A stretch of DNA of 64,000 bases from JAEUMY01 sp033764435 (lineage in GTDB: Bacteria > Pseudomonadota > Gammaproteobacteria > Burkholderiales > Usitatibacteraceae): the NCBI GenBank assembly GCA_033764435.1, contig JANRIX010000051.1, positions 36,865-100,864 on the forward strand, read 5' to 3'. Made by a program: the position numbers and the translations under genes. Positions 7,707 through 17,761 of the stretch are shown here, piece by piece. Position 1 is the stretch's first letter. Every line of letters begins with the position of its first letter. The notes beneath the pieces were generated by a model that worked only from the letters and a program-made list of their open reading frames with translations, was not told where the DNA came from and searched no databases.

Positions 7707-8965
7707 GACTGGCCGGGCGGATCGGTGTCCGGGTACAGCCGGCCCAGGGCGCGGGTGAGCATGTCGCGCTCTTCTTCGGTCGCCTGATTCAGCGCCTGCA
7801 TGGGGTGGTGTAGAAATTTGTTGGCGAGGCCCTGCGAGAGCGCTTCCAGCACCTTGGCCGGGTCCTCACCCTTGGCCAGCAGCTTTTGCGCGCGGGCCAG
7901 CTCTGCCTGGCGATACTGCTCGGCCTTGCCGCGCAGGCTCTGGATGACAGGTACGGTGCGGCGCTGCGACAACCATTCGCGGAAGTCGGCCAGGCGGCGG
8001 TCGATGATCTTTTCGGCTTCGGCGACTGCTTCGGCGCGTGCGCTGATGCCTTCCTGCACCACGTTCGCCAGATGGTCCAGGGTGTAGAGATAGACGTCGT
8101 CGAGGCCGGACACTTCAGCCTCGATGTCGCGCGGCACGGCGAGGTCGACCATGAACATGGGGCGGTGCCTGCGCTTCTTCAACGCCCGCTCCACCAGGCC
8201 CTTGCCGATGATGGGCAGCGGGCTGGCGGTGGAGGTGATGATGGCGTCGAATTCATGCAGACGCTCCTGCAGGTCCTCAAGCGTGATCGCCTCTGCAGCA
8301 TAGCGCTCGGCCAGCGCCTGGCCGCGTTCCAGTGTGCGGTTGGCGACAACGATGCGCTTGGGCGACTGTGCGGCGAAATGGGTGGCGGCAAGTTCGATCA
8401 TCTCGCCCACGCCGATCAGGAGCAGGGTGGTGTCGGAGAGCTCGCCAAAGAGGCGGTTGGCGAGGCGAAGCGAGGCGGCAGCCATGGAGATCGACTGCTC
8501 GCCGATGGCGGTGTCGGAACGCACTTCCTTGGCCACGGCAAAGGTGTGCTGGAACAGGCGGTCGAGCTGGCTGCCCAGCGTGCCGCTTTCAGTGGCCACG
8601 CGCACCGCCTGCTTCACCTGCCCCAGGATCTGCGGCTCGCCCAGCACCATCGAATCCAACCCGGATGCCACGCGGAAGGCGTGGCGCACGGCGTCATCGC
8701 CGGCATGGGTGTAGAGATGGGGTGTCACGTCCAGCTGGCGGGACGCGGCGAGATCAGCGAGCCAGCGCGTGATGGCCTCGGGCGAATCGGCGCGGAAATA
8801 GACTTCGGTGCGATTGCAGGTCGACAGCAGCACGGCCTCGCTCGCAGCGGTCCCGGTCACCAGGGTGGACAGGGTTCGCCCGTGCGCGTCTGGCGGCAGG
8901 GCGACGCGCTCGCGGACATCGAGGGGAGCGGTGCGATGATTCAGTCCGACTGCGAAAAGCGCCAT
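7703..8965 (-). CDS. hemA: Glutamyl-tRNA reductase
   Basis: First step of C5-pathway tetrapyrrole synthesis: reduces glutamyl-tRNA(Glu) to glutamate-1-semialdehyde with NADPH. The ATG at 8965 gives MALFAVGLNHRTAPLDVRE and 420 residues; a TTG five codons upstream is less likely. The catalytic cysteine is Cys50 in STCNRTEVYF, and the GVGEM nucleotide-binding segment follows. The minus-strand order hemA-prfA-prmC is conserved in betaproteobacteria. Confidence 0.95.
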   Translation of the reverse strand: MALFAVGLNHRTAPLDVRERVALPPDAHGRTLSTLVTGTAASEAVLLSTCNRTEVYFRADSPEAITRWLADLAASRQLDVTPHLYTHAGDDAVRHAFRVASGLDSMVLGEPQILGQVKQAVRVATESGTLGSQLDRLFQHTFAVAKEVRSDTAIGEQSISMAAASLRLANRLFGELSDTTLLLIGVGEMIELAATHFAAQSPKRIVVANRTLERGQALAERYAAEAITLEDLQERLHEFDAIITSTASPLPIIGKGLVERALKKRRHRPMFMVDLAVPRDIEAEVSGLDDVYLYTLDHLANVVQEGISARAEAVAEAEKIIDRRLADFREWLSQRRTVPVIQSLRGKAEQYRQAELARAQKLLAKGEDPAKVLEALSQGLANKFLHHPMQALNQATEEERDMLTRALGRLYPDTDPPGQS

Positions 8966-9113
8966 GCGGGAAGGGGTCAACCGGCCGTGCGATGCGGCCG
9001 CTCTGTGGAAAGAGGGTGCATGGATTCTAGCATCCGGGTTGCTGCGCGGGACCGGGCTCGCGCAGGGTGCTGCCCCGTTGTGGTGATCGGCCGGCGCGCC
9101 GAGTGCCGATTCG

Positions 9114-9144
9114 CCCGGCTGGAATCAGAGCGAATCCAGCCGGG
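9114..9144. repeat. Stem-loop spanning the photolyase stop codon
   Basis: CCCGGCTGGAATC (9114-9126) pairs with GAATCCAGCCGGG (9132-9144) with one mismatch and a 5-base loop. It covers the last codons of the photolyase gene. No T-run follows on the minus strand, so it may act as an RNA 3' end protector rather than an intrinsic terminator. Confidence 0.55.
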
Positions 9145-10690
9145 AAAGCGTTGCCGCCGCTTGCTGGCGCAGGGCGTCCCGTTCCTCCGCACTCAGGCGA
9201 CCGATGTTCTTCGCCATGAGACTCGTTCGCGGATTGCCAAGCAGTGTGTGCTCGTGCTTGTCGAGGAAATTCCAGTAGAGGGTGGTGACCGGACAGGCGC
9301 GTGGACCGGTCTTTTCCGCGGGTTTGTAGCGGCAGCCGTCGCAGTAGTTGCTCATGCGCTTGATGTAAGCGCCGGAGGCGATGTAGGGCTTGCTGGTGAA
9401 GCGGCCGCCATTGGCATAAAGGGCCATGCCGGCGACGTTGGGCAGTTCGACCCATTCGACCGCGTCCACATAGACCGCGAGATACCAGTCTTCAACCTCC
9501 CTGGGTGCCACCTCGGCCAGCAAGGCGAATTGGCCGGTAACCATCAGCCGCTGGATGTGGTGGGCATAGCCGTGCTCGAGCGTCTGGCCGATGGCCGCCT
9601 GCATGCAGCGCATGTCGGTTTTGCCGGTCCAGTACCAGGCGGGCAGCTTGCGCGTGTGCTGGAAGTGGTTGGCCTCACGCATGCCCGGCATGTCCAGCCA
9701 GTAGAGCCCGCGCATGAATTCGCGCCAGCCGAGGATCTGGCGCACGAAGCCCTCCACCGCTTCGATGGGGGCACGACCGGCTCTGTATTCGTTGACCGCC
9801 GCATCAATCACCTCGCGCGGGTTGAGCAGCTTGAGATTGAGCGCCACCGACAGCAGGCTGTGGTACAGCCAGGGCGCATCTGTCCACATGGCGTCCTGAT
9901 ACTCCCCGAAAGCGGGCAGGCGCTGGCGCATGAAGGCGTCCATGGCGATCAGCGCATCAGCACGCGTGACCGGCCAATTGAAGGTGGACAGTTCACCCGG
10001 ATGATCAGGAAAGTGGCGCTCGATGTCGGCCAGCACTTCACGGGTTATGGCGTCAAGCGGAAACTTGGGCGGCGCGGGCGTGTTACCCGGCCCGGCCTTG
10101 CCGAAGCTGCCGCGGTTCTCGCTGTCAAAGTTCCAGCGGCCCTGCTCGGGCTCACCCTCACCATCCATCAGGATGCCCGAGTCCTTGCGCATCTTGCGAT
10201 AGAAATTCTCCATGCGGAGCTGCCGATACCCGCGCGCCCAGGTGGCGAAGGCATGGCGCGAAATCAGGAAGTGGGTGTCATCGCGCAAGTCCAGGGTCAC
10301 GCCGACCCGTGCACAGAGCGCCATCAGATCCTGTTCGATCTGCCATTCGCCTGGCTCCACCAGCACCAGCTTCTGCGGGCGGAGTCTCTGGACGGCTTCA
10401 CTCACGGCGTCGCAAAGCGTCTCGTGATCATGCATGCCCAGTTGCGAATATTCGCAAGTAATGCCGCGCTCGGTGAGGGCCTGTTTGAAATGACGCATGG
10501 CGGCGAGAAAGCATGCTGTCCGCGCCTTGTGGCTCCATACCTTGGTCGCTTCGTATGGCGCCTCGACCATCATGACCAGGTCCCGGGCCGGGTCGAACCC
10601 GGCCAGCGCAGCGCTGTCCATATCCAGCTGGTCGCCGAGGATGAGCACAAGATGACGGATGCCGGAACGGCGGCGCTGGGGTACGCTCAT
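9125..10690 (-). CDS. FeS-type cryptochrome / (6-4) photolyase-related protein
   Basis: Flavoprotein of the FeS-BCP (PhrB/CryB, COG3046) family, which repairs (6-4) photoproducts or senses light with FAD and an iron-sulfur cluster. 521 residues. The N-terminal Rossmann part begins around LVLILGDQLD; the FAD-binding C-terminal half contains TGKTDMRCMQAAIGQTLEHGYAHH split around one cysteine. Further candidate cluster ligands are the two cysteines in NYCDGC and the one in PRACPV, making four in all. It overlaps the upstream DUF2256 gene by 4 bases. Whether it repairs DNA or signals cannot be told from sequence. Confidence 0.9.
   Translation of the reverse strand: MSVPQRRRSGIRHLVLILGDQLDMDSAALAGFDPARDLVMMVEAPYEATKVWSHKARTACFLAAMRHFKQALTERGITCEYSQLGMHDHETLCDAVSEAVQRLRPQKLVLVEPGEWQIEQDLMALCARVGVTLDLRDDTHFLISRHAFATWARGYRQLRMENFYRKMRKDSGILMDGEGEPEQGRWNFDSENRGSFGKAGPGNTPAPPKFPLDAITREVLADIERHFPDHPGELSTFNWPVTRADALIAMDAFMRQRLPAFGEYQDAMWTDAPWLYHSLLSVALNLKLLNPREVIDAAVNEYRAGRAPIEAVEGFVRQILGWREFMRGLYWLDMPGMREANHFQHTRKLPAWYWTGKTDMRCMQAAIGQTLEHGYAHHIQRLMVTGQFALLAEVAPREVEDWYLAVYVDAVEWVELPNVAGMALYANGGRFTSKPYIASGAYIKRMSNYCDGCRYKPAEKTGPRACPVTTLYWNFLDKHEHTLLGNPRTSLMAKNIGRLSAEERDALRQQAAATLSRLDSL
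10444..10455. repeat. Iterated palindrome GCGAATATTCGC (in photolyase gene)
   Basis: Exact copy within the 16-base palindrome TTGCGAATATTCGCAA (10442-10457); reads Glu-Tyr-Ser. Confidence 0.95.
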
Positions 10691-10872
10691 TGTTTGCTCC
10701 GGCTAGCCTGGGTGTTGCTGCCCTGCCTGTCGCCCGCGCTGCGGCATCGATCGGAGCAGTATTTCACTTCATCCCAGTTGTTGCGCCAGCGCTTTCGCCA
10801 GGTCATGGGCCGCCCGCATGCGGCGCAGGGCTTGGATGGCAGGGCTGCCTTGTTGCCTTTGAATGTGTTCAT
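10687..10872 (-). CDS. DUF2256 zinc-ribbon protein
   Basis: A 61-residue basic protein with a four-cysteine zinc ribbon: Cys16, Cys19, Cys39 and Cys43, around the signature RPMTWRKRW and NWDEVKYCSDRC. This is the DUF2256 family, repeatedly found beside or fused to cryptochrome/photolyase genes; its function is unknown. The ATGA overlap with the photolyase start (10687-10690) shows coupling. Its start is only 17 bases from the divergent glutathione peroxidase start. Confidence 0.88.
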   Translation of the reverse strand: MNTFKGNKAALPSKPCAACGRPMTWRKRWRNNWDEVKYCSDRCRSAGDRQGSNTQASRSKQ

Positions 10873-10889
10873 TTTTCCAGGAGTTGCTG

Positions 10890-11507
10890 ATGTCGCCCGT
10901 TTCCGTGTTTGCCCGCTTGGGCTGTCTTGCTGCCGGTTTGTTGATGACCCCGATGATCGGGCTGTCCGGTGCGGTCCATGCCGCCAGCCCCGCCAGCGCC
11001 ACCAAATCAGCCTGCGACGGGCCGCTCAACTACCGCACCAAGACCTTGTCCGGCCAGCCCACCGATCTTTGCCAGTATCAGGGCAAGGTCGTGCTGGTCG
11101 TGAATACCGCCAGTTACTGCGGTTTCACCAACCAGTATGAAGGCCTGCAGAGCCTGTATGACACCTACAAGGACCGGGGGCTGGTGGTATTGGGCGTGCC
11201 CTCCAACGACTTCGGTGCGCAGGAGCCCGGCAGCAATGAGCAGGTCAAGGACTTCTGCGAGCGCACATACAAGGTGAAGTTCCCGATGCTGGAGAAAAGT
11301 GTTGTTGTGGGCAAGGATGCCAATCCGCTGCACCGCCAGCTGGCCGAAGCGACCGGCCAGCCGCCCAGGTGGAATTTTCACAAATACCTGATTGATCGGA
11401 CCGGCAAACCTGTCTCGGCCTTCGGCAGTCGGGTGGCCCCGCTTTCCGATGAGCTGAAACAGTCAGTCGAGCGTCTGCTGGCGTCGAATTCGGCACCCAA
11501 ATCGTAG
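10890..11507 (+). CDS. Glutathione peroxidase family protein, exported
   Basis: Thiol peroxidase of the glutathione peroxidase fold, about 205 residues. The ATG at 10890 is chosen because AGGAG (10879-10883) lies six bases upstream; a start at 10863 lacks one. The N-terminus has a signal peptide or anchor (FARLGCLAAGLLMT, then AVHAA), so it acts in the periplasm. The peroxidatic residue is Cys77 in NTASYCGFTNQY, a cysteine, not selenocysteine. Gln (PSNDFGAQEPG) and Trp-Asn (RWNFHKYL) complete the tetrad. The reducing partner may be thioredoxin rather than glutathione. Confidence 0.88.
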   Translation: MSPVSVFARLGCLAAGLLMTPMIGLSGAVHAASPASATKSACDGPLNYRTKTLSGQPTDLCQYQGKVVLVVNTASYCGFTNQYEGLQSLYDTYKDRGLVVLGVPSNDFGAQEPGSNEQVKDFCERTYKVKFPMLEKSVVVGKDANPLHRQLAEATGQPPRWNFHKYLIDRTGKPVSAFGSRVAPLSDELKQSVERLLASNSAPKS

Positions 11508-11575
11508 ACTTTACAAAGCCTTAGCGAGCGAGCATCATGTCGTTTCTCGATTTGTCGGAAAGTTCTCGCTGAATC

Positions 11576-13291
<1,716 letters not shown>

Positions 13292-13302
13292 GAGACTGAG
13301 CA

Positions 13303-14538
13303 ATGGCCACCACAGCGGCAGCGGCGAAGAAGGAAGCCAAGGACGTCAAAGTTTATGCGTACGCCTGGGAAGGCAAGGACAAGTCCGGAAAGGTCGTCAA
13401 GGGCGAAATCCGAGCTTCCGGCGACGCAGTCGTCAAGGCGACCTTGCGCCGCCAGGGTGTGAATGTCACCAAGGTCAAAAAGCTTGGCGGTGGCAGCGGA
13501 TCGAAGGTTACGGAAAAGGACATCACGCTCTTCACTCGGCAGCTGGCGACGATGATGAAGGCGGGCGTGCCGCTGTTGCAGGCGTTTGATATCGTCGGAA
13601 AGGGGCATAACAATCCTGCGGTATCGAGGTTGCTGTTTGAAATCAAAACCGAAGTCGAGACTGGCAGCAGTCTTGCCCAGGCCTTTCGCAAGTACCCCCT
13701 CTATTTCGACAGCTTGTTCTGTAACCTCGTTGCGGCGGGAGAGCAGGCGGGTATCTTGGACTCGCTTCTCGATCGTCTCGCGACTTACAAGGAAAAAATC
13801 CTTGCAATCAAGTCGAAGATCAAGGGGGCATTGTTCTATCCTGTTTCGATCATTGTCGTGGCTTTTGTCATTACCGCGGTCATCATGATCTTTGTGATAC
13901 CGACCTTCAAGGAACTCTTTACAAGTTTCGGAGCGGACCTTCCTGCGCCCACGCTCGTGGTGATGGCGATATCAGAGATTTTCGTTGCCTACTGGTGGCT
14001 GATTTTTGGCAGCATCGGGGGCGCCTTGTGGTTCTTCTTCTACACATGGAAGCGCTCCGAGCCGATGCAATTTGCGATGGATCGCATCATGCTCAAGATG
14101 CCGATTTTTGGGGATTTGATCCGCAAGGCGACGGTGGCAAGGTGGACCAGAACCCTTGCAACGATGTTTGCGGCAGGCGTGCCCTTGGTCGAGGCTCTCG
14201 ACTCCGTCGCCGGCGCAGCGGGCAATCGGGTTTACTACAACGCCACCAAAAAGATTCAGAGCGAGGTCAGTACGGGTTCGAGCCTTACTGTGGCAATGCA
14301 GAACAGCAACGTGTTTCCCAACATGGTGTTGCAGATGTGCGCGATCGGCGAAGAGTCCGGCGCATTGGATGGAATGCTGTCCAAAGTGGCGGACTTTTTC
14401 GAGGCCGAGGTCGATGATGCCGTGGATTCGCTGTCCAGCCTGATGGAACCCATCATCATGGTGGTGCTGGGCGGATTGATCGGCGGTCTCGTGATCGCAA
14501 TGTACCTTCCGATCTTCAAGATGGGTCAAGTGGTCTGA
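13303..14538 (+). CDS. pilC: Type IV pilus inner-membrane platform protein PilC
   Basis: Polytopic platform protein that couples PilB to pilin assembly; 411 residues. Two T2SSF domains (about 70-195 and 275-395) each start with the FTRQLATMMKAGVPL / WTRTLATMFAAGVPL type motif, and three or so hydrophobic segments separate and follow them. Starts 11 bases after pilB. G+C content is somewhat lower in its middle than in the neighbours by eye. Confidence 0.96.
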   Translation: MATTAAAAKKEAKDVKVYAYAWEGKDKSGKVVKGEIRASGDAVVKATLRRQGVNVTKVKKLGGGSGSKVTEKDITLFTRQLATMMKAGVPLLQAFDIVGKGHNNPAVSRLLFEIKTEVETGSSLAQAFRKYPLYFDSLFCNLVAAGEQAGILDSLLDRLATYKEKILAIKSKIKGALFYPVSIIVVAFVITAVIMIFVIPTFKELFTSFGADLPAPTLVVMAISEIFVAYWWLIFGSIGGALWFFFYTWKRSEPMQFAMDRIMLKMPIFGDLIRKATVARWTRTLATMFAAGVPLVEALDSVAGAAGNRVYYNATKKIQSEVSTGSSLTVAMQNSNVFPNMVLQMCAIGEESGALDGMLSKVADFFEAEVDDAVDSLSSLMEPIIMVVLGGLIGGLVIAMYLPIFKMGQVV

Positions 14539-14563
14539 TCCTGACGGAGCAAAGCCGCAGCGA

Positions 14564-15442
14564 ATGGATCCTTACCTGCTTCAGTCATCGCCACTGGCGT
14601 TCGCGTCAGTGGCGTTTTTGTTGGGTCTCTGCGTCGGCAGTTTCCTGAATGTTGTTGTACATCGGCTGCCTCGAATGCTGGAGCGGGACTGGCGAGCACA
14701 GTGTCTTGAGTTTCTCGGTCAGCAAGAGACAACGCCTGTTTCGAGTGAGCGCTACAACCTGGTGACTCCCCGCTCGGCCTGTCCCGCCTGCGGCCACAAG
14801 ATCACCGCCATGGAAAACATTCCGGTCTTGTCGTGGCTGGTTCTGCGGGGGAAGTGTTCGGCATGCGCGGCACCCATCAGCATTCGCTATCCGATTGTAG
14901 AGCTGCTGACGGGCGCGCTGACCGCCTATCTGGCCATGCACCTCGGCTGGGGTGCCCAGGCATTCTGGGCGATGATCTTTCTGTGGGTGCTCATTGCCTT
15001 GACATTCATCGACGCCGACACGCAACTGCTCCCGGATGATCTGACTTTGCCGCTGCTCTGGCTCGGCCTGCTGGTCAACGCGTTCGGGACGTTTGTCGAT
15101 CTCCGTTCCGCAGTCATCGGTGCGGCCGCGGGCTATCTCTCTCTCTGGTCGGTGTACTGGGGATTCAAACTGCTGACCGGCAAGGAAGGAATGGGCTTTG
15201 GCGACTTCAAGCTCCTTGGCGCGCTGGGTGCGTGGCTGGGTTGGCAGATGATCCCGCTCATCATCCTGCTTTCGGCGGCGGTCGGCGCCGTCGTGGGTCT
15301 GGTCGGAATTGCACTGGCAGGCCGTGACAAGGGCGGCAAGATTCCCTTCGGGCCCTATCTGGCCGCTGCGGGATTCATCGCCATGCTCTGGGGGCAGCAG
15401 CTCAACAATTGGTACCTCGGGCGCATGCCCGGCGCCGTGTGA
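14564..15442 (+). CDS. pilD: Prepilin leader peptidase / N-methyltransferase PilD
   Basis: Membrane aspartyl protease that removes the prepilin leader and methylates the new N-terminus. 292 residues. The methylase half contains the zinc pairs CPAC and CSAC; the peptidase half has the catalytic Asp in FIDADTQLLPDDLTLP and the GMGFGDFKLLGALGAWLG motif. Its stop overlaps the coaE GTG (15439-15442). Confidence 0.96.
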   Translation: MDPYLLQSSPLAFASVAFLLGLCVGSFLNVVVHRLPRMLERDWRAQCLEFLGQQETTPVSSERYNLVTPRSACPACGHKITAMENIPVLSWLVLRGKCSACAAPISIRYPIVELLTGALTAYLAMHLGWGAQAFWAMIFLWVLIALTFIDADTQLLPDDLTLPLLWLGLLVNAFGTFVDLRSAVIGAAAGYLSLWSVYWGFKLLTGKEGMGFGDFKLLGALGAWLGWQMIPLIILLSAAVGAVVGLVGIALAGRDKGGKIPFGPYLAAAGFIAMLWGQQLNNWYLGRMPGAV

Positions 15443-16023
15443 ATGCCGTCGCGCTGACCGGCGGTATCGCGACGGGAAAGTCGACGGTCGCGAGATTGCT
15501 CGCTCAGCACGACATCCCGCTGCTGGATACCGATCACGTCGCTGCGGACATCTCGGCACCGAGTGGCTCCGCGATCCCCGCCTTGCTCAAGGAATTCGGG
15601 CCAGACTGCCTCACCGCTGACGGTGCACTGGATCGTCCGCGCATGCGCAACATAGTCTTCTCCGACGCATCAGCGCGCGCCCGGCTGGAGGGCATTCTTC
15701 ATCCGCTGATCCGGGAGCGGGTGAACAAATTCCTGGCGGACCAAGGGAGCGCCCGCTGTGCAGTCGCCATTCCGCTGTATTTCGAGGCATTGGGGTACGC
15801 GGGTCGCTTTCGCGAGGTCGTCGTGGTCGACTGCCCGACGGGCGTCCAGCTCGACAGGCTTGTGAACGAGAGAAAAATGGATCTGGGTGTCGCGCAGGCC
15901 ATCCTGACGTCCCAATCGCGCCGGTGCATACGGCTCCAACTCGCCGATCGGGTGCTGGTCAACAATGCCGACATGGATGCCTTGTCGGTACAGGTGTCCG
16001 ACTGGGTGCGGCAGTGGACGTAG
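15439..16023 (+). CDS. coaE: Dephospho-CoA kinase
   Basis: Last step of coenzyme A synthesis: phosphorylates dephospho-CoA. The GTG at 15439, overlapping the pilD stop, yields VNAVALTGGIATGKS with the P-loop at the N-terminus and about 194 residues, the normal size. The pilD-coaE-zapD order is conserved in beta- and gammaproteobacteria. Confidence 0.93.
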   Translation: MNAVALTGGIATGKSTVARLLAQHDIPLLDTDHVAADISAPSGSAIPALLKEFGPDCLTADGALDRPRMRNIVFSDASARARLEGILHPLIRERVNKFLADQGSARCAVAIPLYFEALGYAGRFREVVVVDCPTGVQLDRLVNERKMDLGVAQAILTSQSRRCIRLQLADRVLVNNADMDALSVQVSDWVRQWT

Positions 16024-16091
16024 TCCGCCCACACCCGTCCGGGCTGTTCGGCGCTGGGGCATGGCAAGCATGGCCCCGTCCGGCAAGCCGA

Positions 16092-16131
16092 AATTGTCAA
16101 ACCCGGCGCCATGGGAGAGAATTGACAAATT
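16092..16131 (+). promoter_or_regulatory. Possible zapD promoter and inverted repeat
   Basis: AATTGTCAA (16092-16100) and TTGACAAATT (16122-16131) form an inverted repeat in the 121-base coaE-zapD gap. TTGTCA (16094-16099), a 17-base spacer and GAGAAT (16117-16122) could be a weak sigma-70 promoter. Pattern only. Confidence 0.3.
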
Positions 16132-16144
16132 TCGAGCCGCCCCA

Positions 16145-16900
16145 GTGATCGTCTACGAATACCCTCTCAACGAACGGGTTCGCACTCTGTTGCGGCTGGA
16201 AGACCTGTTTGATCGGGTACTGTACTTCATCGAGAAGGACTCGGCCTATGAGCATCACTCGGCTCTGGCGGGCGTTTTCGAGATCCTTGAGGTTGCCAGC
16301 CGCGGTGATCTCAAGTCGGACCTGCTCCAGGAACTAGACCGGCAGCGCGTCTTTCTGGAAGCATTGCGCGACAACCCCGCCATTTCGGAAGAGAAGCTCT
16401 CCGAAGTTCTGGCTGAAATTTCAGCGGTTTTCGCGGCGCTCATCGCCTCCTCCGGAAAGACCGGCCAGCACCTGAGGGAAAACGAATGGCTCATGGCCAT
16501 CAAGCAGCGAAGCGCGATCCCCGGCGGCGTCTGCGAGTTCGATGCGCCGTCGTACCACCAGTGGCTGCATCATGATCCTGCATCAAGGCAAGCCGACCTG
16601 CGGGCCTGGTTGGCGCCAATGACCCCCATTCTGGAGGCGCTGAGAATCGTCCTCCGCGTATTGCGGGAGAGTGGCAAATCCGTGCCACTGGTCGCGTATC
16701 GGGGGGCGTTCCAGCAGATGCCCACAGAGCGCATGGCTCAAATGCTGCGGTTGGTGCTGCGCCAGGATCTGCCCTGCGTGCCGGAAATCAGCGCCAACAA
16801 GTACGCGCTCAACATCCGCTTCATCCTGCCGGGAAGTGTGCAACGCACCCGCCTGTACGAAGAGGATATTGATTTCGAATTGATCTACTGCAATCTCTGA
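16145..16900 (+). CDS. zapD: Cell division protein ZapD
   Basis: Cytoplasmic FtsZ-bundling protein that stabilises the Z-ring. The GTG at 16145 gives VIVYEYPLNERVRTLLRLE, the standard ZapD beginning, and 251 residues. Helical N-terminal half with LFDRVLYFI; the C-terminal half is beta-rich, ending DIDFELIYCNL. It is followed two bases later by yacG. Confidence 0.93.
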   Translation: MIVYEYPLNERVRTLLRLEDLFDRVLYFIEKDSAYEHHSALAGVFEILEVASRGDLKSDLLQELDRQRVFLEALRDNPAISEEKLSEVLAEISAVFAALIASSGKTGQHLRENEWLMAIKQRSAIPGGVCEFDAPSYHQWLHHDPASRQADLRAWLAPMTPILEALRIVLRVLRESGKSVPLVAYRGAFQQMPTERMAQMLRLVLRQDLPCVPEISANKYALNIRFILPGSVQRTRLYEEDIDFELIYCNL

Positions 16901-16902
16901 TC

Positions 16903-17112
16903 ATGGTCCGTATCGTCAGTTGCCCATCTTGCGGCGGGGAGTCGCGATTTGCCCCGGACAACCCTTTCAGGCCCTTTTGCGGTGAACGCTGTCGATTGAC
17001 CGACTTGGGTGCCTGGGCCGACGGTCGCTACACCATCCCGGGCGACGCGGTTGACGATGACTCGATCGCCTCCCCTCCACCGAAAATGGGCAGTTCGCTC
17101 GCAAGCGAATGA
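16903..17112 (+). CDS. yacG: DNA gyrase inhibitor / zinc-binding protein YacG
   Basis: A 69-residue zinc-finger protein; ligands Cys7, Cys10, Cys26 and Cys30 (CPSC and CGERC). Members of the family bind GyrB and inhibit gyrase. The core LTDLGAWADGRYTIPG is conserved. Follows zapD directly, as in many proteobacteria. Confidence 0.92.
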   Translation: MVRIVSCPSCGGESRFAPDNPFRPFCGERCRLTDLGAWADGRYTIPGDAVDDDSIASPPPKMGSSLASE

Positions 17113-17120
17113 CCCTCAGG

Positions 17121-17150
17121 TTGCGGCGCCCAATCGCGGTGCGCTAAAAT
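17121..17150 (+). promoter_or_regulatory. Putative sigma-70 promoter upstream of the DUF2244 gene and cox locus
   Basis: TTGCGG (17121-17126), an 18-base spacer and TAAAAT (17145-17150), just after yacG. A small hairpin (CCCGA, loop GAAG, TCGGG; 17173-17186) follows in the leader. It is the best-looking promoter ahead of the oxidase cluster. Confidence 0.5.
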
Positions 17151-17233
17151 AGCATGTTGATGGTTGGAAAATCCCGAGAAGTCGGGTGGCAGAGCATATC
17201 TGTCGATCACTTCTTTCATGCGCCTGATCGCCG

Positions 17234-17722
17234 ATGCGGTTGGCGTTTGGATCAAGATCGAGGTGGCGCTTGGCGGACGTTCCATATCAGAGGCGTTGGT
17301 TCCCCAACAGATCCCTCAATCCGGCGGGCCGGTCGATCTGGTTGGGCATGTTGGGCGGCATCGCGCTTATTGTGGCCGGGGCGTTTGCGCTGGCCGGCGT
17401 CTGGTGGGTGTTGCCTTTTGCGGGACTTGAGATTGTAGGTCTGGTCTGGGCGTTTAAGCGCATCGCCGATGGCGATTCCGACTTCGAGGCGCTCGAGTTT
17501 CGATCAGGTGCATGGACGTACCGAGCACGTCGTCTGGGCAGGGATGTGGCAGCAAGCGGTGCAACCTGCTGGCTCAAGGTTGAACAGCAGAGAATTGATG
17601 GACGTCTGGTGGTGGGTCTGCGGTATGCCGGGCGGCGATATGAGGTCGGGACTTTTCTTCCCGAGGACCAGCGTGAGGGTCTCGTCAGGGAGCTTGCCGG
17701 TGTGATTCGTGATCATCGATGA
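17234..17722 (+). CDS. DUF2244 membrane protein
   Basis: About 162 residues with two adjacent hydrophobic segments (roughly 35-75, including LPFAGLEIVGLVWAF) after a basic N-terminus with the motif PNRSLNPAGR. This matches DUF2244, a family often found just upstream of cytochrome c oxidase genes in proteobacteria. The function is unknown; context suggests a role in oxidase biogenesis. The exact start is uncertain. Confidence 0.7.
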   Translation: MRLAFGSRSRWRLADVPYQRRWFPNRSLNPAGRSIWLGMLGGIALIVAGAFALAGVWWVLPFAGLEIVGLVWAFKRIADGDSDFEALEFRSGAWTYRARRLGRDVAASGATCWLKVEQQRIDGRLVVGLRYAGRRYEVGTFLPEDQREGLVRELAGVIRDHR

Positions 17723-17761
17723 ATCGCACTTGAGAAAATTCGGAATCACAAAGAGAACGCA

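Noticed and set aside
10863..10890. Earlier start for the glutathione peroxidase (27 bases upstream)
   Set aside because: No ribosome-binding site precedes it, while the ATG at 10890 has AGGAG at the right distance and begins a better signal peptide.
7886..11140. A 1084-codon plus-strand open frame antisense to hemA and the photolyase gene
   Set aside because: It covers two firmly identified minus-strand genes and crosses their boundary. The translation is low-complexity, rich in Gly/His/Arg/Gln, without any domain; long antisense frames are usual in high-G+C DNA.
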